Positions 58,965 to 64,000 of a stretch of DNA of 64,000 nucleotides are shown here, in pieces. The first letter of the stretch is position 1. Each line of letters begins with the position of its first letter. A model generated the notes under the pieces. That model was not told the origin of the DNA and did no database searches. It was given only the letters and a program-made list of their open reading frames with translations. Origin of the DNA: Hydrogenophaga sp. (lineage in GTDB: Bacteria > Pseudomonadota > Gammaproteobacteria > Burkholderiales > Burkholderiaceae_C); assembly GCA_016741995.1 (NCBI GenBank), contig JACVCO010000007.1:1-64000 (forward strand). Reading direction: 5' to 3'. The translations under genes were made by a program, and so were the position numbers.

Positions 58965-59761
58965 TTCAGGCCGGGGATGTCGGTCGAGCCGGGTTCGCCC
59001 GCGCGCGGCTTGCGCGGCTGGCCCAGCAGGATGCGGTCGTGCAGTTTTTCGGGCAGCAGGTTCAGCGCGCGCGACAGCCAGCCGATGCGCCGCGGCAGCA
59101 CGATGTGTTCGGTGCCTTTGCCCACACCCGCGAGCAGGCGCCGCGCGGCCTCGCCGGGCTCCAGCAGGCCGGGCATGGCAAAGCGGTTGCCCGCGGTGAG
59201 TGCGGTGCGCAGGTAGCCCGGGCTCACCGTGTGCACGGTGATGGGCGTGGGCCGCAGCTCGGCGCGCAGGCTCTGCAGGTAGGCGATGAGGCCGGCCTTG
59301 CTGGCGCAATAGGCGCCGTTGCCCGGCATGCCGCGCCAGCCCGCGATGCTGGCCACGCCCACCAGCGCGGCGGGGCGCGCCACCTCTTTCATGGCGGGCA
59401 GAAAGGGGCTGAAGCTGGTGGCCACGCCCAGCAGGTTGATCTCCAGCATGCGGCGCATCACACGCAGGTCGTCGGGCTGCGCGGTGTCGAAGCCGCCGGC
59501 CACGCCGGCGTTGGCGATCACGAGGTCGGGCACGCCCTTGCGCACGATCCAGTCGCGGCCCATGGTGGCCATGGCGTGGTCGTCGCTCACGTCGGGCGTG
59601 TAGGCGATGCAACGCTCGGGCGCCAGCGCCACCTGCGCGTCGAGCGCGGCGCGGTTCATGCCCACCAGCGCCACCTGCGCGCCGCTGGCGATGAGCTCGC
59701 GCGCCAGCGCCTGGCCGAAGCCACCGCAGGCGCCCGTGATGACGGCGTTGTGGAATCGCAA
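58961..59761 (-). CDS. Short-chain dehydrogenase with TTG start
   Basis: 266 residues. The only plausible start is TTG at 59761, preceded at nine bases by GAGGAG; no ATG lies between it and the cofactor motif. TGACGGFG (9-16) is a variant TGxxxGxG; ANAG, catalytic Ser138, Tyr151 and Lys155 (YCASK) are present. First gene of the run SDR-FMO-BASS-epimerase-EamA, divergent from the IclR regulator. It probably oxidises an alcohol to the ketone used by the FMO (inference). Confidence 0.92.
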   Translation of the reverse strand: MRFHNAVITGACGGFGQALARELIASGAQVALVGMNRAALDAQVALAPERCIAYTPDVSDDHAMATMGRDWIVRKGVPDLVIANAGVAGGFDTAQPDDLRVMRRMLEINLLGVATSFSPFLPAMKEVARPAALVGVASIAGWRGMPGNGAYCASKAGLIAYLQSLRAELRPTPITVHTVSPGYLRTALTAGNRFAMPGLLEPGEAARRLLAGVGKGTEHIVLPRRIGWLSRALNLLPEKLHDRILLGQPRKPRAGEPGSTDIPGLK

Positions 59762-59841
59762 GGGACCCGTCTCCTCGTTTTCTCGGTTGGCGGCGACTGT
59801 AGGTGCCCCTACAGTTTGTCTCGAAAACTTTTGCTTCTTCG

Positions 59842-59856
59842 TCTCGGAATTCGAGA
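59842..59856. promoter_or_regulatory. Possible IclR operator with repeated TCTCG half-sites
   Basis: TCTCGGAATTCGAGA is an inverted repeat with one mismatch, 8 bases before the IclR start codon. Further TCTCG half-sites occur nearby around 59780 and 59819 in the same divergent gap, which favours autoregulation together with control of the SDR-FMO operon. Confidence 0.5.
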
Positions 59857-59863
59857 TATCGAT

Positions 59864-60625
59864 ATGCGGGAACCGCCAGAACCCACCAGCCCGGCCCTGC
59901 GCCAGATGGAGCTGCTCGAGCACCTGGTGCGCGAGGGCCGACCCCTGAGCCTGCCCGAGGCCGTGGCCGCCTGCGGCTGGCCCAAGCCCACGGTGCACCG
60001 CATGCTGGCGCAGCTGGAGGCTGGCGGCTGGCTGCAGCGCGAGCCCGATGGCCGCCGCTACGCGCTCGCCCCGCGCCTGCTGCGCCTGGGCGAAAACGCG
60101 CTGGGCGCGAGCACGCAGCACGGCGTGCGCCACGCGGTACTGCGCCAGCTGGTGGCCGATCTGGGCGAGAGCTGCAACCTCACCGCGCTCTCGGGGGCCG
60201 AGGTGGTCTACCTCGACCGTGTGGAGTCGGCCTTTCCGCTGCGGCTGGAGCTGCGGCCCGGCACGCGCGTGCCCCTGCACTGCTCGGCCAGCGGCAAGCT
60301 GTTCCTGGCGCACTTGGACGCGACGCGGCGCCAGGCCCTGCTCGACGGCCTGGTGCTGAGCCGCCACACGGCCACCACGCTCACGCGGCGCGACGCGCTG
60401 GAGACGGAGCTCGCCACCATCCGCCGCCAGGGCCACGCCTTCGACGCGGAGGAATTCGTCGATGGCCTGGTGTGCATCGCGGTGCCGGTGCGCGCGCACG
60501 GCGAACGCGTGCTGCGTTGCGCGCTCGCGCTGCAGGCGCCGTCGGCCCGCGTGGCGCTGGCGGAACTGCCGCAGTTCCTGCCGCGCCTGAGCGAGGCCGC
60601 ACAGGCCATCGCGCGCACGCTCTGA
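59864..60625 (+). CDS. IclR-family transcriptional regulator
   Basis: 253 residues. N-terminal winged helix (about 10-75): PLSLPEAVAACGWPKPTVHRMLAQLEAGGWL. C-terminal GAF-like effector domain with ALSGAEVVYLDRVES, LHCSASGKLFLA and the DEEFVDGLVCIAVPV-like block (AEEFVDGLVCIAVPVRAHG). IclR proteins sense small aromatic or carboxylic effectors. It is divergent from the SDR-FMO operon and is its likely regulator. Confidence 0.94.
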   Translation: MREPPEPTSPALRQMELLEHLVREGRPLSLPEAVAACGWPKPTVHRMLAQLEAGGWLQREPDGRRYALAPRLLRLGENALGASTQHGVRHAVLRQLVADLGESCNLTALSGAEVVYLDRVESAFPLRLELRPGTRVPLHCSASGKLFLAHLDATRRQALLDGLVLSRHTATTLTRRDALETELATIRRQGHAFDAEEFVDGLVCIAVPVRAHGERVLRCALALQAPSARVALAELPQFLPRLSEAAQAIARTL

Positions 60626-60652
60626 CTCGCACGCGCCAAAACACCCCGCGCG

Positions 60653-62311
60653 TCAGCCGCCCGCGCGGCATTCGCGCAGCATGTCCTTGCCCGGCTCCAC
60701 CGCGCTGGCACTCACCTGCGCCAGCCCGGCCACGGTGTGGAACAGGTTGTCGTGGCTCCAGGGCCGGTGCGCGAGCGTGTCCAGGCAATCGCCGCGCAGT
60801 TGCAGCCGCGTGCGCATCGCGGGCGACAGCCACAGCAGCATGGGCACCTGCTTCTGCTCGTCGGGCGCGATCGACCACGGCATGCCGTGCAGGTACAGCC
60901 CGTTCTCGCCGAGCGATTCGCCGTGGTCGGACACGTAGAGCAGGGCCACCGGGCGGGGCGTCGCCGCGAGTTGCGCGATGAGCTCGCCCAGCAGGTGGTC
61001 GGTCTCGCGCACCGCGTTGTCGTAGGCGTTGACGATGCGCTCGCGGTCGCAGCGCGACAGCGCGTTGGTCTCGCACTCGGGCAGGAAGGCCTTGCGCGCG
61101 GGCAGCGAGCGCAGGTGGTAATCGGGCCCGTGGTTGCCCATCTGGTGCAGCACCACCACGCTGCCGTTCGCGCGGCGCTGCGCGTCGAGCGATGACAGCA
61201 CCTCGGGCAGCAACGGCGCGAGCGCGGCGTCCGGGCATTCGCCCGCGGGGCAGGCGTCGGCCAGCGCGAACTCGCTGGCGAAGCGGTGCGGCACGCGTTC
61301 GCACACGCCCTTGCAGCCGGCCTGGTTGTCGAGCCAGTACACCGCCAGGCCGGCGTGCTGCAGCACGTCGAGCAGGTTCTCCTCGCGCGGGCCGTTCAAC
61401 CCGGCGCGGCCCAGGCGCGAGAACATGCACGGCACCGAGACCTGCGTGCTCGTGCCGCAGGCGGTGACGCGATCGAAGTAAGTGAGTTCGCCGCGCGCGG
61501 CGAGCGCGCGCAGGCGCGGCGTGGTGTCGCGCGCATAGCCACCCAGGCCGAAGTTCGCGGCCCGCACGGTCTCGCCCACCACCACCACAACAAGGGGTGC
61601 GTGCGCCGGGTCGGTGGCGGCCGGGGCGTGTGCGTCCAGCCCCACGGCCTGCAGCGGTTGCGCGGCGTGCGCGCCCTCGTTCGCGCCCTGCAACGCCAGC
61701 GCGTAGACGCTGTTGTAGGGGTTGACCATGTAGCGCAAGGATTTGTGGTTGCGCATCAGCGAGGCCAGGTCCTGGAAAGCCAGGGGCAGCAGCGCCGCCA
61801 CCAGCGCCATCGACACCAGCACGAACGCGCCGCGCTGCCACAGCAGGCGGCGCCAGGGCACGGGCCGCGCGCGGGCGCGCCACCACAGCGCGCCGGGCAG
61901 CAGCACGCCCGCCAGCAGCGCCGCGAACAGCGGCCAGCCCAGCAGGCCGTGCACCTCCAGCGCGTCGGTGTGGAAAACATTGGCCAGCATGCCGGGGTCG
62001 ACCACGATGCCGTAGGCCAGCATGAAATAGCTCGCCACGCCGGCCATCGCGATCAGCACCAGCCCCAGCGCGCGCCGCCACGGCCCCCACATCAGCAAGC
62101 CGACGCTCACCAGCAGGGCACCCGCCAGCAACAGCACCAGGCCGGCCACCGCCACCCAGCCGCCGGGGCCCTGTGTCTCGGGCACGCGCGACACGGCCAG
62201 CCACAGCGGCAGGTTGCCGGCGCTGGCCAGCCACGCGGCCAGCAGGGCGTCCAGCGCCAAGGGGTGCCAGGTGCGGGCGGCGGGGTCGGGGCGGGGGGTG
62301 GCGAGCGTCAT
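60653..62311 (-). CDS. Lipid A phosphoethanolamine transferase (EptA/MCR-type sulfatase fold)
   Basis: 552 residues. Five N-terminal membrane helices (to about residue 180), then a periplasmic alkaline-phosphatase-fold domain. Zinc and nucleophile motifs are intact: GETVRAANFGLGGY (Glu247), catalytic Thr287 in TACGTSTQVSVPCMFS, and SDHGESLGENG. The start ATG at 62311 is chosen because upstream codons lack coding character. It adds phosphoethanolamine to lipid A phosphate and typically confers resistance to cationic peptides. Divergent from a PAP2 phosphatase gene, with a PmrA-box-like sequence between them. Confidence 0.94.
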   Translation of the reverse strand: MTLATPRPDPAARTWHPLALDALLAAWLASAGNLPLWLAVSRVPETQGPGGWVAVAGLVLLLAGALLVSVGLLMWGPWRRALGLVLIAMAGVASYFMLAYGIVVDPGMLANVFHTDALEVHGLLGWPLFAALLAGVLLPGALWWRARARPVPWRRLLWQRGAFVLVSMALVAALLPLAFQDLASLMRNHKSLRYMVNPYNSVYALALQGANEGAHAAQPLQAVGLDAHAPAATDPAHAPLVVVVVGETVRAANFGLGGYARDTTPRLRALAARGELTYFDRVTACGTSTQVSVPCMFSRLGRAGLNGPREENLLDVLQHAGLAVYWLDNQAGCKGVCERVPHRFASEFALADACPAGECPDAALAPLLPEVLSSLDAQRRANGSVVVLHQMGNHGPDYHLRSLPARKAFLPECETNALSRCDRERIVNAYDNAVRETDHLLGELIAQLAATPRPVALLYVSDHGESLGENGLYLHGMPWSIAPDEQKQVPMLLWLSPAMRTRLQLRGDCLDTLAHRPWSHDNLFHTVAGLAQVSASAVEPGKDMLRECRAGG

Positions 62312-62366
62312 GGGCCGCGATGCTCGGTGCCGTGGCTTAACGGCAGATGAAGCGCGCGCGCCACGC

Positions 62367-62383
62367 GCTAAGCCGCACTTAAG
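62367..62383. promoter_or_regulatory. PmrA-box-like direct repeat between eptA-type and PAP2 genes
   Basis: GCTAAG-N5-CTTAAG on the plus strand; on the other strand it reads CTTAAG-N5-CTTAGC. This matches the 6-5-6 direct-repeat layout of PmrA binding sites with two mismatches in one half. It lies 22 bases before the PAP2 start and 56 bases from the transferase start. Confidence 0.55.
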
Positions 62384-62405
62384 GTGCGTCGGTTCCCATC
62401 GGGGC

Positions 62406-63149
62406 ATGCCGACCCCCGCGCCCTTCTCCCCCGCCGCGTTGCGCCCCGCCACCCTGGAGTGGTGGACGCTCACGCTCGCCACGTTCTACTTGCTGGCCTT
62501 GTGGGATTTCAGCGGCGCCGACCTGCTGCTGATGCAGGGGATCGGCACCGCACAGGGCTTTGCGCTGCGCGACAACTACTGGCTGTCGCGCATCGGCCAC
62601 GATCTCGCGCGCCAGATCGCCACCGTGCTGTGGCTGCTGTTGTGGGTGGCGGTGCTGCGCCCGCCGCGCTGGCTGGCCGCGTTCGACCGCGGCGAGCGCC
62701 TGCTGATGGCGCTGGGCTCGACGCTGGCGCTGGTGGCGGTGAACCTGATCAAGCGCAACAGCGCCATCAGTTGCCCCTGGGATCTGGACCTGTTCGGGGG
62801 CACCGCGCACTGGGTGTCGCACTGGTCGTGGTGGATCGGCACCGATGGCGGGCCCGGGCACTGCTTTCCGGGCGGGCACGCCTCGGCGGCGTTCGCGTTC
62901 CTTTCGCTGGCGTGGCCCGGCCTGGCCAGCCCGCCCGGCTCACCGCGCTGGCGCGTCGGCGCCCGGGCCCTGGTCGCGGTGCTGGCGGCCGGCTTGCTGC
63001 TGGGTGCGGTGCAGACGCTGCGCGGCGCGCACCCGCCCAGCCACACCGCCTGGACCGCCTGGTTGTGCTGGACCACCACCGGCCTGGCGCACGCGCTGCA
63101 GGCACGCTGGCGGCGCCGGCTCAGACCAGCGTTTCCACCGCCACGTTGA
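62406..63149 (+). CDS. PAP2-family phosphatase (LpxE/PgpB-like)
   Basis: 247 residues, about six helices. Vanadium-type phosphatase motifs are present in modified form: KRNSAISCPWDL, FPGGHAS, and RGAHPPSHTAWTAW with the catalytic His. A lipid A or undecaprenyl-pyrophosphate phosphatase is likely, acting at the periplasmic face. Divergent from the phosphoethanolamine transferase, which suggests both remodel lipid A. Its stop overlaps the 3' end of the OmpR-type regulator by 29 bases (convergent). Confidence 0.9.
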   Translation: MPTPAPFSPAALRPATLEWWTLTLATFYLLALWDFSGADLLLMQGIGTAQGFALRDNYWLSRIGHDLARQIATVLWLLLWVAVLRPPRWLAAFDRGERLLMALGSTLALVAVNLIKRNSAISCPWDLDLFGGTAHWVSHWSWWIGTDGGPGHCFPGGHASAAFAFLSLAWPGLASPPGSPRWRVGARALVAVLAAGLLLGAVQTLRGAHPPSHTAWTAWLCWTTTGLAHALQARWRRRLRPAFPPPR

Positions 63150-63876
63150 AGCGGTAGCCCGCGCCGCGCTCGGTCACGATCAGGCGCGGCTTGGCGTGAT
63201 CGATCTCGATCTTGCGGCGCAGCCGCAGCACCTGCACGTCGATCGCGCGGTCGTAGACCTCGGCGTTGTGCAGACGCGAGAGATCGAGCAACTGGTCGCG
63301 GCTCAACACGCGCTGCGGCGCGCTGCAGAACGCCACCAGCAGGCTGTATTCGTTGTTGGTGAGGTCGAGCTTGCGGCCGTCGGGCGCGATCAGGCGGCGC
63401 GTGCGCAGGTTGAACTCCCAGCCCGCGAAGCGGAAGGCGCGGCGCTTGTCGCTGCGCACCTCTTCCAGTGCGGGCCGCTGGTGCGTGCGCCGCAGCACGG
63501 CGCGAATGCGCGCCAGCAGTTCGCGCGGGCTGAAGGGTTTGGTCACGTAGTCGTCGGCGCCGAGCTCCAGGCCCATCACGCGGTCGGCCTCCTCGGCGCG
63601 GCCCGTAAGCAGGATGACCGGGATCGCGGCGCGTTCGCGCAGGCGCCGCGCGAGCGAGAGGCCGTCCTCGCCGGGCAGCCGCAGGTCCAGCACCACCAGG
63701 TCCACCACCTCGTCGTCGATCACCTGGAACATCGCGCGGCCGCCCTCCACCGCGCTCACGCGCATGTCGGACTCGGCCAGGTAACCCAGCAGGAGGTCGC
63801 GCAGCGCGGGGTCGTCGTCCACCACCAGAATGTGGGGCAGCGCATCCGGTGCGGGGTCGTCGTCCTGATCGGGCAT
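63121..63876 (-). CDS. OmpR/PhoB-family response regulator
   Basis: 251 residues. Receiver (about 15-130) with the acidic pair in VVDDDP, phospho-acceptor Asp64 in VLDLRLPGEDG, and the Thr/Lys pair in LLTGR and YVTKPF. Winged helix (about 150-250) with LTNNEYSLLVAFCSAPQRVLSRDQLL and VYDRAIDVQVLRLRRKIE. A plausible regulator of the neighbouring lipid A genes (PmrA/BasR-like position), with a kinase probably encoded divergently past the window edge. Confidence 0.94.
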   Translation of the reverse strand: MPDQDDDPAPDALPHILVVDDDPALRDLLLGYLAESDMRVSAVEGGRAMFQVIDDEVVDLVVLDLRLPGEDGLSLARRLRERAAIPVILLTGRAEEADRVMGLELGADDYVTKPFSPRELLARIRAVLRRTHQRPALEEVRSDKRRAFRFAGWEFNLRTRRLIAPDGRKLDLTNNEYSLLVAFCSAPQRVLSRDQLLDLSRLHNAEVYDRAIDVQVLRLRRKIEIDHAKPRLIVTERGAGYRFNVAVETLV

Positions 63877-63941
63877 TCATCCACTCCATGGCAAGGGGCG
63901 CGAACGATGGTAGCGTGATCGCCTCGCGCAAACGCCTTTTC

Positions 63942-64000
63942 ATGCAGACGCCCGAACTCTTCCTCGACGACGGCGAAACCGACAGCCCGCCGCCGCGCTG
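63942..64000 (+). CDS. Start of a divergent gene, probably truncated by window end
   Basis: The open frame begins MQTPELFLDDGETDSPPPR and runs off the end. An in-frame ATG follows a 65-base gap from the regulator. It could be the partner sensor kinase, but 19 codons show no domain. Confidence 0.4.
   Translation, partial: MQTPELFLDDGETDSPPPR

Overview
The window is very G+C-rich DNA (roughly two thirds or more G+C by eye) from a free-living, motile, metabolically versatile betaproteobacterium. The best guess is Burkholderiales, family Comamonadaceae. That inference rests on a Burkholderiales-type porin, a tripartite-tricarboxylate (Bug) binding protein, four chemoreceptors, several GntR/IclR/MarR-controlled catabolic islands and a G-rich intergenic repeat typical of the family. 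No rRNA, tRNA, CRISPR array or intact insertion sequence was seen. Almost every gene is chromosomal-style accessory catabolism, transport or sensing.

Layout. (1) 1-11080, all minus strand: a signalling block with a CHASE-PAS-PAS hybrid kinase cut by the window edge, an Aer-like PAS chemoreceptor, a GAF-kinase-receiver-HPt hybrid, a degenerate receiver-like protein, and a NarL-type regulator/kinase pair. (2) 11281-15184: a CoA-transferase, Bug receptor and crotonase gene set with a divergent GntR regulator and a 22-bp palindrome between them. (3) 15200-23495: a tightly overlapping operon (SnoaL-like, deacetylase-fold hydrolase, amidase, GntR) divergent from a branched-chain-amide-type ABC importer whose permease LivM and both ATPases are one fused polypeptide. 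(4) 23620-27456: a PAS kinase translationally coupled to an AraC regulator, then an alpha/beta hydrolase. (5) 27654-36271: two chemoreceptors flanking a MarR, cupin, SDR and TRAP-transporter set. (6) 36279-49865: the most interesting region. Two divergent gene groups about 7 kb apart carry the same GTATAC-N-GTATAC operator. One group is a gamma-glutamyltransferase-like gene facing an unclassified permease and a porin. The other is a five-gene minus-strand operon (two 2Fe-2S ferredoxins, an orphan small protein, a TauE-like exporter, an ornithine-cyclodeaminase-like enzyme) facing HDO, aldehyde dehydrogenase, HbpS-like and 2Fe-2S/FAD reductase genes. Between them lie a second TauE gene and an FCD-type GntR regulator that is the likely operator-binding protein. 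(7) 49829-53155: a secreted beta-helix lipoprotein, a lower-G+C insert with two orphan genes, and a truncated EamA duplicate. (8) 53164-60625: a fourth chemoreceptor, full-length EamA, and an IclR-controlled set (SDR, flavin monooxygenase, BASS transporter, epimerase). (9) 60653-64000: a lipid A phosphoethanolamine transferase, a divergent PAP2 phosphatase and an OmpR-type regulator.

How it works together. The central proposal is that region 6 encodes a previously undescribed oxidative pathway. A heme-oxygenase-like di-iron enzyme (HDO, with the full six-residue ligand set of the CADD family) would be fed electrons by the reductase and one or both ferredoxins. It would attack an imported, probably nitrogen-containing substrate. 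The aldehyde dehydrogenase and ornithine-cyclodeaminase-like enzyme would process the products, and TauE-type carriers would export an anionic end product. The substrate cannot be read from the sequence.
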